DNA of 25,439 bases from NCBI GenBank assembly GCA_029260155.1, contig JAJDDU010000106.1:1-25439 (forward strand). The letters are read 5' to 3'. The DNA comes from Phycisphaerae bacterium. Its GTDB lineage: Bacteria; Planctomycetota; Phycisphaerae; UBA1845. This document shows, one piece after another, positions 8,130 to 15,940 of the stretch. The position numbers were made by a program, and so were the translations under genes. The notes beneath the pieces were generated by a model, which did no database searches, was not told the origin of the DNA, and saw only the letters and a list, made by a program, of their open reading frames with translations. The first letter of the stretch is position 1. Each line of letters starts with the position of its first letter.

Positions 8130-11018
8130 TTACGGTCTTGCGCTGTTGAGTGACTGGCCTGACCACGGTTGTGTTGCCGGTGAGACGCCGTTGACGACTT
8201 GGCGGAAGGCCAGCAGGTCGAACGGCGCGATTTGATTGTCGCGGTCGGTGTCGACGAAATCAGTTTCGGTTCCCTGCGTCGGATCGATGACGTCGTTGAC
8301 GATCTGGCGGAACACGAGCAGATCGAACGGTGATACGTCACCGGTCTGGTCGACGTCGCCGGGCAGAAACGCGATGTCGACGCGGTCGGTTTCATCGATA
8401 CCGAGTCCGAGGTTTCCGCTGTCGACGATGACGTTGGCTGGATCGGCGAAATCCTGAACGGCGGCGCGAACGGTCGTATACTCCGAAAGCGTGATCGGCC
8501 GATCCAGCGTTAAGACGACCAGCGGCATTGCGTCTGCGTTGACGGACACAATGTTCGGTGCGGTCGCGTCACCCGTCTCAGTGACAACGAACGCCGAGGG
8601 CGTCAGATTCCCGCCACCGATATTCTGCACGGGCTCAGTGAAGCGGATGGCGATTTCCGTAATCCCGCGGTCGAAGGATGTTCCGTTGGAGCTTTCGACG
8701 CGCGGGTCGATGTAGCCGCTGTAGGGACGGGTTTCGCCCGCGAGGCCGTCTGCGTGATCGATCTCGGGCGGCGTGTTGTCGCTGAAGCAGTCGACTGGCG
8801 GGCAGCCGGTGACCGTCACGATGGCGACGTCGGACTCCGTCGTGCTGCAGTTGTTGCTGACGTTGGTGGAATAGCAGCCCTGGTTCTCACACTGCATGTT
8901 TGCGATGAACAGGAAACTGCTGGTAGCGCCGGGGATGGATTCGCCGTTGCGGAACCACTGGAAATCAGCACAGCCGCCGGATGCGAAGGCAAACAAAGAA
9001 AGCGTGCCACCAGGTGACACTTCGCTGTCCAACGGATGTTGCGTGATGGCGACGGGGTCGACTTCGAGCAGCACGGCGTCGTTGCTACTGACTACCCCAC
9101 ATGCGTTGCTGATGTCGACCGAGTAGTTTCCGAAGTCGGCCGGTCCGACGTTGGGCAGGTCCAGCGTCGGGCTGGTCTCGCCTGAAATGACGTTTCCGTT
9201 GAACTTCCACTGGTAGGAGATCGGAGCTTCTCCGGTGGCGAGCGCCGTGAACTGCGCCGAGCCGTTGCTTGAACAGGCGCAGGCCAACTCGGGCTGGAGC
9301 TCGAAGGCGAGCAAGTCGGCGCCGTCTACAATGCGCATGTCATCGACGTAGAAGAAGTCACTCTGCTGGCCCGCCGCCATCGACACTCGAATCTGCGTGC
9401 TCTGGAGGTCCGCATCGGGGATGATGGCGCACGCGCGGGCGAAGGGCAGATCGTCGGCCCCTTCCCCGGGTTGGCGCGAGAACTCTTGCCAGACGCGACC
9501 AGAGTCGACGTATTCGATAATCAGATCCTCACCGAGTTCCGGGGAACCGCCCGAGTTTCCGGTCCGCTGCCACCAGTACTCGACGCCGACGTAGTCGACG
9601 GAGGTCGCATCAGCGAACCCGCTTGTCGCACGCGTGGTGCCGCTGATCCGAAGTGACGACGGCGCGCTGGGCTCTCCACTGCCGTTCTCGTCGACCGTGG
9701 CGCCGCCGTTGAACCACAGCGCGGGATCGAGATCCGGTCCGTCGAAGTCATCCGCAAACGGGAAGGGTGCGGGCGGAGCAAGGGAATCCAGACAAGGACG
9801 GGTGTCTCGGTGGGAACTGATGAACGGGACCGTGCAAGTCTCATTGAAATCGCGACAGAAAACCGTCGAGCACCGCATCGTATGGCAGGCACACGCGCAA
9901 CCACCGGGCGGAAACGAGTTCGGATCGCACCCCCCCACGGGGCCGCAATGCTGGGCGCTCCAGTTGTGACCCAGTTCATGCGCCGACACCGATGCCGCGT
10001 TCGTGACGCTGGGGAAGTTCGGGACCAGCCCAAACGACAGGGAACCGCAGATTTGCCCGCCGCCAAATGCGATGCCCGCGCAGCCCTGAATGTTCTTTCC
10101 CGTGAACAGGTGCGCTTCGTCGCGCACGACATCCTGATGGTTGGCTAGCCAGTGATCGCGGAATTGTTCCAGCAGGTCGCCGCAGACATTCTGATCGTAG
10201 GGGTCCGGCTCTTCCGTGCGCACGATGATTTCCGTGATCTGGAAGACGATGCCGACTTGTTCTTCGTATTGCTCGCTGACGAAGCTGATAATGGTCTCGA
10301 TCCGCAACGCCGTGTTGCTTCCCCAGATTCCGAAGAACTCTCGGTCGGCGTCGCAGGCCAGCTCAGCCAAGCATGGCAGGCCAAGACAACCGACGCCTTC
10401 GACGAGCAACGGCTCGGGATCCATGAACAGCCGCGTTTCGTTGTAGACTCCGGCAGCGCAACTGCGCCCGTCATTGATCGCGTCGGACCCGGCGTAGACC
10501 ACATGATGCTCAGGGGTAGCGTCCGCGACGCGACCGAAGAGTGGTTCGATCCAGATTTCCGCGGCGCCCTCCATTCGAATCGCTAGGGTGAGTCCTGTCT
10601 CCGACACCGTCCCCACGACCGTCCCGTTGCCGTCACGCAGCCAGCCACGCACCGTCCTTGATGGTTGCGGTGTCATTTCGACGAGCGAACCGTCTGCCAC
10701 CTGATGTCGCACCCGAAACGAATCCGCTCGGATTGAGTGTGGCTGCAGGTCGACTTCGAGCACACCGTCACCGAAGGGCACTGCGATGGTTTGGCTCACA
10801 CCGGGTGTCCGATCGAACTGGATGGTGGCCACCTTGCTGGAATGCAGACCGAAGGCCGCATTCGCTCGGTCGCTCAGCGTTGCTTCGTCTACGACCGCAG
10901 CATGGGTGGCTGAGACCGCCCAGAATGCCAATATCGAGACGCAGCGAACGCTCGACTTCAGGCTTCGTACCTGGGATTTTCGATTCTCGGTTTTCTGTCT
11001 TCGGCTTTCGACGTACAT
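8130..11018 (-). CDS. Secreted reprolysin-like metalloprotease with Ig-like domains and dockerin
   Basis: The product is 962 residues. A basic stretch (1-24) precedes a hydrophobic signal core ending near SATHA-A41. Residues about 45-165 resemble a reprolysin propeptide. The catalytic metzincin motif HELGHNWSAQH gives ligands H347, H351 and H357 with base E348, and CHTM (M381) is the likely Met-turn. The usual glycine of HExxHxxGxxH is serine (S354). A jelly-roll-like region follows (about 420-565), then two Ig-like domains with W/C patterns (about 570-655 and 656-738), a beta domain (about 745-880), and a type I dockerin with two loops, GDVDQTGDVSPFDLLVFR (887-904) and DFVDTDRDNQIAPFDLLAFR (920-939). 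AGGAG nine bases before the ATG at 11018 supports the start. Dockerins bind cohesins, and cohesin-like domains occur in the three genes to the right. Confidence 0.88.
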   Translation of the reverse strand: MYVESRRQKTENRKSQVRSLKSSVRCVSILAFWAVSATHAAVVDEATLSDRANAAFGLHSSKVATIQFDRTPGVSQTIAVPFGDGVLEVDLQPHSIRADSFRVRHQVADGSLVEMTPQPSRTVRGWLRDGNGTVVGTVSETGLTLAIRMEGAAEIWIEPLFGRVADATPEHHVVYAGSDAINDGRSCAAGVYNETRLFMDPEPLLVEGVGCLGLPCLAELACDADREFFGIWGSNTALRIETIISFVSEQYEEQVGIVFQITEIIVRTEEPDPYDQNVCGDLLEQFRDHWLANHQDVVRDEAHLFTGKNIQGCAGIAFGGGQICGSLSFGLVPNFPSVTNAASVSAHELGHNWSAQHCGPVGGCDPNSFPPGGCACACHTMRCSTVFCRDFNETCTVPFISSHRDTRPCLDSLAPPAPFPFADDFDGPDLDPALWFNGGATVDENGSGEPSAPSSLRISGTTRATSGFADATSVDYVGVEYWWQRTGNSGGSPELGEDLIIEYVDSGRVWQEFSRQPGEGADDLPFARACAIIPDADLQSTQIRVSMAAGQQSDFFYVDDMRIVDGADLLAFELQPELACACSSNGSAQFTALATGEAPISYQWKFNGNVISGETSPTLDLPNVGPADFGNYSVDISNACGVVSSNDAVLLEVDPVAITQHPLDSEVSPGGTLSLFAFASGGCADFQWFRNGESIPGATSSFLFIANMQCENQGCYSTNVSNNCSTTESDVAIVTVTGCPPVDCFSDNTPPEIDHADGLAGETRPYSGYIDPRVESSNGTSFDRGITEIAIRFTEPVQNIGGGNLTPSAFVVTETGDATAPNIVSVNADAMPLVVLTLDRPITLSEYTTVRAAVQDFADPANVIVDSGNLGLGIDETDRVDIAFLPGDVDQTGDVSPFDLLVFRQIVNDVIDPTQGTETDFVDTDRDNQIAPFDLLAFRQVVNGVSPATQPWSGQSLNSARP
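10955..11018 (-). repeat. TCGAAAG-family tract inside the signal-peptide coding region
   Basis: The first 20-odd codons of the reprolysin gene (ESRRQKTENRKSQVRS) are written in GTCGAAAGC, GAAGACAGAAAACC and GAATCGAAAATC units, closely matching the repeat beyond the gene's stop codon. This gives an unusually long basic n-region before the signal core. Confidence 0.6.
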
Positions 11019-11558
11019 TACCGGCTGCTCCTATGCACTGACTGGGGGAAAGAACGCCAAGCGTGCGGCAGAACCGAGCGGGGGTACCGGCCGACGACGC
11101 ACGCAACGACCGCGCAACTCCGCCGCAATGACATACACGTTGCTAACAGACCCTTCGTTCGCACGCTTGAACGACCAAGATTTACTACTACCGAGTCTAT
11201 CCAGACTTCGGCCGTGATGTCAACGAAAACGCCTCTTTGACGCCCGATCAGGCGGACGTGATTGGTGGCGTTGGCGAATTTGTCCTTCCAGGCTTCAAGC
11301 GCGTTGCGGACTGCAGCCGGCTCGCTTGTGCGCGAATGTAACGATTGTCTTGCCTCGCGAGGGTGATGTTGGTACGCTAAGTCAAGCAACGCTGTTATGG
11401 GACGGGATTTCCACGGCGCTGCTGGGGAAAGGCGTGCCTTGGCCTACTGCGGGTCGGCGACCGGAAACTTGCGGCTGGGACGAATCGAGTTCGAGTTGCT
11501 TTCTGGGCCTTGGGTACGACCTATCTCTTGTGTGGCATTCTGGAGCGGGTGAAAAGCG
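11019..11558. other. Divergent intergenic region, no convincing gene
   Basis: These 540 bases separate the divergent reprolysin and serine-protease genes. Short open frames on both strands (for example 11018-11389 minus and 11326-11565 plus) have no recognisable protein character, no good ribosome site and overlap each other, so I leave them out. It must hold promoters for both genes. A candidate for the minus-strand gene is listed separately; for the plus-strand gene I see only weak matches. Confidence 0.6.
11194..11223 (-). promoter_or_regulatory. Candidate promoter of the reprolysin gene
   Basis: On the minus strand a perfect TTGACA (11223-11218) is followed after 18 bases by TAGACT (11199-11194), a four-of-six -10 match. 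It would leave an untranslated leader of about 170 bases before the ATG at 11018. Confidence 0.35.
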
Positions 11559-14500
11559 ATGGTGACATTGTTCTGTAAGCGTGGCTCGTCGGGGCCTCGT
11601 GCGTGTTGTGGCGTTTGGGCGTTTGCCGGCGGGTCCGGAACCGGTCGGTTGAAACGAGTGACGCTGGCAACGCAGATCGCCTTGGCGATTTTTTGCTTTG
11701 CGCTGCCTTCGGGCGCCGGTGCCGAATCCAATCCGATGTATCCGGTGGGCGAGATTCGACCGCTCCAAAGGGACAGCGGTGTCCGAAAGAACGAGCAGGA
11801 CGTGCCGGTCGTCGTCTATTCCGACGTGGTTTGTGTCCCGAACGCGAAGTGGATGCGGCTGTACTTTGGAAACGTCGCATTGGATCGGGGCGGCTCCGTT
11901 CGTATCACATCAACGCTCGACGGTGAAACGCAGGAGCTCGATGCCGAAGCCCTCGCGATGTGGAGCAACTCGACCGCCTACTTCAACGGCGACGAAGTCA
12001 CCGTCGAACTCATCGCCGGGGCGAGGTCCGACCGCACGCGGCTGGAGATCACGAAGCTCGCGCTGGACATGGGCAACGAACCGACGGCCGGGTGCGGGTA
12101 TCCTTGCGGCATCTGCGGCGCTGACGATCGCGTTGCGTCGAGCGAGACTTGGTCGGCACGGCTCTTTCCGTCTGGTTGTACTGCTTCCGTGTGGAACACG
12201 GACAGTTGCATGGTTTCTGCCGGGCACTGCATCGGCGGAAGCATGGTCGTCCAGTTCAACGTGCCGGCCTCGACCGGGGGCGGCGGGTGCAGCACGGTCA
12301 ATCCGCCGATAGCTGACCAATTCCCGGTACTGTTGACGGACTCCAACAACGGCGGGGTCGGCGCTGATTGGGCCGCGATGACCACGGGAACCAACTTCCT
12401 CGGCGAGAGGCCGTTCGACCGCTACGGCCAGCTGCGCCCGATCGCGTCCAGCGCACCGAGCACGGGTCAAGGCCTAAACATCTGGGGGTTCGGTATCGAC
12501 CCGGACTGCGGGGAGTCGCAAACGCAGCAAACGTCCGGCGGGGCGGTCACGAGCGTGAGTTCGTTGTTCTTCAATCACAGCGTCGATGCGACGTGCGGAA
12601 ACTCCGGTTCCAGCGTGATCCGTGCTGGCGAGATTCTTGGCATCGCAACGCACTGCCCGTGCAACAACGTTGCCACCCGCATCGATCACCCGAGCTTCGT
12701 GGCTGCGCGGGATGCGCTCTGCGGGGTCCCCTGTTCGCCCTCTGACTGCGCGGACGGCAACCCTTGCACAACGGAAACGTGCATCAACGAGGTATGCGAG
12801 AATGTCCCGAACACGTTCTCGTGTAATGACGGGAATCCTTGCACGATCGGCGACGTCTGCCAGTCGGGAAACTGTGCGGGCGGCAGTCCGCCGGACTGTT
12901 CCGCTGCGGGCGACGAGTGCAACGATGCGTCCTGCAACACCGGCGGCGCGACGGGCAATTGCGATACACTCACACCAGCCAACGAGGGTGCTCCGTGCGG
13001 AGGCGCATTCAGCGTCTGTCAGAATGGAGAATGCGTCGTCGATCCTGGCGCGACGCGCGTTTTCATGAAGCGTTCGGGGGCGCCCGAGTCCCCGTCAATC
13101 AGTGCGTTGCCGGGTGAGATCATCACACTGGAGGTCTTCGTGGAGGAGACCGATCCCCAGCGACTCGGCTCCTACCAGATCGGGCTGCCCGGGAGCGCGT
13201 CGCCGAACGGCGCAGCGGGGGCTGTCACGTATTTTGACACCGACCCGGGCCCTGGCGGCTCGGTGCGGGTTGATGCGACCAGGACGGATTGGGTGTTCTT
13301 CGCGGAACAGCCCAGTCCGTTTTTGAGCGAAACCGGGCTTCCTAGCGGCTTTGCGTTTGTCGCCAATCTTCCGCTCGGTACCGGTTCGGTCGTGACAGGA
13401 GCGGTCTATCTTGGCGAGTTCGAGCTCGAAGTGTCCGCCGACGCCTGCGGTTCGTTCACCATCGACTTCTTGCCCAACGGCGCACCGCCCAACGGTGGGA
13501 GCCTGCTGTCGGACGAGACGGGTTTGGCCGAGGTGGCCGCGACCTACGTGCCGCTCGAAATCCTCGTCGGCGCCGGCAACGATTCTTGCACGGGCGCAGT
13601 CCCCTTGCTCGGCAATGATGTATCGATTCCGTTTAACACCAACTGCGCCCAGCAGGACGGCGTCCTGCACGCCTGCGGCGCCATCGACGGCGACATCTGG
13701 TACGCCTACACCGCAACGTGTGCAGGCCAACTGACCGTCAGCACCGAATCCGGCTGCTCTATGGACACTGCCATCGCGGTGTACAACCCTGGAGCTGCCT
13801 GCATACCGAGCGACGCCGACCTCCTCGCCTGCGCCAACACTCCGGGCGCGTGCGAGTCTATCGTCACCACGGTCGGCTTCGGAGACAGTCTCCTGATCCG
13901 CATCGGCAGCATTTTAGGGCAGCGGGGGGTCGGAACATTGACACTCACCTGTGCCCCAGACGCGGAGGTCACACGGATCTTCATGGTGCGCGCCGGCGAA
14001 GAGCAGACCGCCCCCGCCGATGCGCCGACAGTGCTCTCCATGCTTCCCAATGAAACCGTCCCCATCGAAGTCTGGATCGAGGACACCGACGGACGGCAGC
14101 TTGGCTCCTACCAAATCGCCCTCCCCGGCGTCGCGTTCCCCTCGGGTGGTTTAGGATCAGTGACATACGTTGACACTCCCCTCGGCCCAGGAGCCGGCGG
14201 GTCGGTCGTGGTCGACACCGCTCGGCCGGACTGGGTCTTCACAGCTGAGCAGCCCAGTCCCTTCTACGGCGAGACTGGCTTGCCTGATGGGTTCGCTTTT
14301 GTCGCCAACCTGTCCCTTGGGCAAGGCCCGGTGGTCCCGTGGCTCGGGTATCTCGGCGAGTTCGAGTTCGCCGCTTCAGCCGACACGTGCGGGCCATTCA
14401 GGCTCAACTTCCTGCCCACAGGAGCGCCGCCGGACGGCGGCTCATTCCTAGCCGATCAGACGGGAAACTCTGGAATCCCCGCTAGCTATCAGCCGCTGGA

Positions 14501-15761
14501 CATCAGCGTCGGACCGCTCAACGACGCATGCGCCGATGCCGCGACAGTGTCCGGCAATCTGTTCATCGCCGACTTCAACACGACCTGCGCCGACGCCGAC
14601 GGTGTCGCACATGCCTGCGGAGCCATCGACTCCGACATCTGGTACACGTACACGGCCGGCTGCACGGGCACGCTCAACGTCGACACCCTGACCAACTGCG
14701 CGATCGACACCGCCATCGCAGTCTACAATGCCGGCGCAACGTGCACGCCGGCCGATGCCCAACTCGCCGCCTGCGCCGACACCATCGGCAGCTGCGAGTC
14801 CCTCTCCGTTCCGGTGACACTTGGTGACACCGTCCTCGTTCGCGTCGGCAGCGTCACAGGCGACCAGGGGCCTGGGACGCTTTCCCTCAGGTGCGGCGGC
14901 CCATGCGTCACCGCCGAGGACTGCGGCGACGTCGACGAGAACGGAATCGTCGACGATCCCTGCATGTTCTACGCCTGTGAATCCAACATCTGCAACATCC
15001 AGCCACGCATCCACGCCGACATGGGCTCGCCCAACGGCGAATGTCCGCTCGATGGCTTTGCCAACCTCGCAGACGCACTACACGCACTCACCTGTTTTGC
15101 GAACACTAATACCTGCGACGCCATAAACCACGACGTCGGCGGACCGCTCGGCGATTGTGTCCCAGACGGATTCTGCAATCTCGCCGACGCGCTCCACGCA
15201 CTCACCGCGTTCGCAGGCACCAACACCTGCGTCTGCCCCCTCGACGGCGCAGGTGTGGCACCGGTTTCCGACCGTTGGACGCACTCGGTCGAGGTGGTGG
15301 GGGACGCGTCCCTGACCGTGTCCCCCGAGCGTCGGACCGCGCGTCCCGGCGACGACGTGCTCGTCCGCGTCTTCATCGATAATCCCCTCCCCGACTTGCG
15401 TGCCTACCAATTGGACATCGAGGCCGGCGGTGGGCGACGCGGGCGACTCGATCTTGTGGATATCTCCATCGAGCAGCGCCAAGACCATGTCTTCGAAGGC
15501 GATGGCTTCAACGCCGTCAACATCGACAATGGCCAAATGCTTAACGGTCTTGAATCGGAGGGTCGCGAGACGCCCGCCCGGGGGTACCTCGCCACCTACC
15601 GCTATCACGCGTCCGCTGACGCAGCCGGCACTTTTGTCATCGACGTCCGCCGGCAAGGCCAGACCTTCTTGGTGGCCACCGTCGACGGAAAGATCGAATT
15701 AACTGCGACCGCCCCCGCCGTCATCGTCATCGCTTCCGATGTGGCGACAGGCGTTCGTTAG
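11559..15761 (+). CDS. Giant secreted trypsin-like serine protease with cohesin-like, PPC-like and dockerin-like domains
   Basis: The product is 1400 residues. A signal core (about 34-50) ends at GAGA-E56 after a 30-residue lead, so translation might instead begin at TTG 11649; GGGTG seven bases before ATG 11559 favours the longer form. A trypsin-like fold follows, with SAGHC (H223), GADWAAM (D270) and CGNSGSS (S349) as the triad, closest to the GNSGS type of glutamyl endopeptidases. Residues about 390-495 are cysteine-rich. Then come two copies of a 306-residue unit (500-805 and 806-1111), each a cohesin-like sandwich plus a PPC-like jelly roll (NDxC...DIWYxYTA...DTAIAVYN). After a calcium-loop-like DVDENGIVDDPC there is a dockerin-type pair (about 1153-1225) with loops ECPLDGFANLAD and DCVPDGFCNLAD, then a C-terminal cohesin-like domain (about 1240-1395). 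It is secreted and probably part of an extracellular assembly; the substrate is unknown. Confidence 0.85.
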   Translation: MVTLFCKRGSSGPRACCGVWAFAGGSGTGRLKRVTLATQIALAIFCFALPSGAGAESNPMYPVGEIRPLQRDSGVRKNEQDVPVVVYSDVVCVPNAKWMRLYFGNVALDRGGSVRITSTLDGETQELDAEALAMWSNSTAYFNGDEVTVELIAGARSDRTRLEITKLALDMGNEPTAGCGYPCGICGADDRVASSETWSARLFPSGCTASVWNTDSCMVSAGHCIGGSMVVQFNVPASTGGGGCSTVNPPIADQFPVLLTDSNNGGVGADWAAMTTGTNFLGERPFDRYGQLRPIASSAPSTGQGLNIWGFGIDPDCGESQTQQTSGGAVTSVSSLFFNHSVDATCGNSGSSVIRAGEILGIATHCPCNNVATRIDHPSFVAARDALCGVPCSPSDCADGNPCTTETCINEVCENVPNTFSCNDGNPCTIGDVCQSGNCAGGSPPDCSAAGDECNDASCNTGGATGNCDTLTPANEGAPCGGAFSVCQNGECVVDPGATRVFMKRSGAPESPSISALPGEIITLEVFVEETDPQRLGSYQIGLPGSASPNGAAGAVTYFDTDPGPGGSVRVDATRTDWVFFAEQPSPFLSETGLPSGFAFVANLPLGTGSVVTGAVYLGEFELEVSADACGSFTIDFLPNGAPPNGGSLLSDETGLAEVAATYVPLEILVGAGNDSCTGAVPLLGNDVSIPFNTNCAQQDGVLHACGAIDGDIWYAYTATCAGQLTVSTESGCSMDTAIAVYNPGAACIPSDADLLACANTPGACESIVTTVGFGDSLLIRIGSILGQRGVGTLTLTCAPDAEVTRIFMVRAGEEQTAPADAPTVLSMLPNETVPIEVWIEDTDGRQLGSYQIALPGVAFPSGGLGSVTYVDTPLGPGAGGSVVVDTARPDWVFTAEQPSPFYGETGLPDGFAFVANLSLGQGPVVPWLGYLGEFEFAASADTCGPFRLNFLPTGAPPDGGSFLADQTGNSGIPASYQPLDISVGPLNDACADAATVSGNLFIADFNTTCADADGVAHACGAIDSDIWYTYTAGCTGTLNVDTLTNCAIDTAIAVYNAGATCTPADAQLAACADTIGSCESLSVPVTLGDTVLVRVGSVTGDQGPGTLSLRCGGPCVTAEDCGDVDENGIVDDPCMFYACESNICNIQPRIHADMGSPNGECPLDGFANLADALHALTCFANTNTCDAINHDVGGPLGDCVPDGFCNLADALHALTAFAGTNTCVCPLDGAGVAPVSDRWTHSVEVVGDASLTVSPERRTARPGDDVLVRVFIDNPLPDLRAYQLDIEAGGGRRGRLDLVDISIEQRQDHVFEGDGFNAVNIDNGQMLNGLESEGRETPARGYLATYRYHASADAAGTFVIDVRRQGQTFLVATVDGKIELTATAPAVIVIASDVATGVR
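13056..14892 (+). repeat. Internal tandem duplication of a 306-residue two-domain unit
   Basis: Unit one starts at R500 (13056, RVFMKRSG) and unit two at R806 (13974, RIFMVRAG); the spacing is exactly 918 bases. Both run through LGSYQI-LPG, DWVF-AEQPSPF, ETGLP-GFAFVANL, FLP-GAPP-GGS and end in a G-GTL-L jelly-roll strand. Codon use has drifted, so the duplication is not recent. Confidence 0.85.
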
Positions 15762-15851
15762 AGTAATTGCGATACGGGGATTGCCCCCGGATGATTGAGG
15801 TACTCAGTGCGATGGGGAACGCCAGACCGGCACAACAGTGCGGCACGCTGC

Positions 15852-15919
15852 GGAATTCAGAGTTCCAAGTGTCTGGCACCGGAAACACACTCAATCCGGA
15901 ATCGAGGATCTTGAATTCC
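15852..15919. repeat. GAATTC-type inverted repeat element in the gap between giant genes
   Basis: GGAATTCA (15852-15859) and TGAATTCC (15912-15919) form an eight-base inverted repeat around about 52 bases. The upstream open frame reads NSEF...NPESRILNS through it, the typical look of short interspersed GAATTC elements. The 179-base gap also holds a short hairpin CGGGG-ATTGC-CCCCG near 15774-15788, without a U-tract, so transcription may read through to the next gene. Confidence 0.5.
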
Positions 15920-15929
15920 AAACGCGAAC

Positions 15930-15933
15930 GGAG
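15930..15933 (+). promoter_or_regulatory. Ribosome binding site deciding the start at 15941
   Basis: GGAG lies seven bases before ATG 15941. The same block, GAACGGAGTC followed by ATGAGCGGA, recurs at 22063-22085 before the next paralogue, which confirms this start over an upstream open frame from 15767. Confidence 0.8.
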
Positions 15934-15940
15934 TCCTGTC

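Noticed and set aside
11018..11389. 123-codon minus-strand frame in the divergent spacer
   Set aside because: It has no ribosome site or recognisable features, overlaps the predicted reprolysin promoter and an opposite-strand frame, and looks like spurious high-GC open frame.
15774..15788. Short hairpin CGGGG-ATTGC-CCCCG as a terminator after the first giant gene
   Set aside because: The stem is only five bases and no U-tract follows, so I do not count it as a terminator.
15767..15940. Upstream extension of the second giant gene
   Set aside because: The frame is open but runs through a GAATTC repeat element. The conserved GGAG site and signal peptide shared with the next paralogue place the start at 15941.
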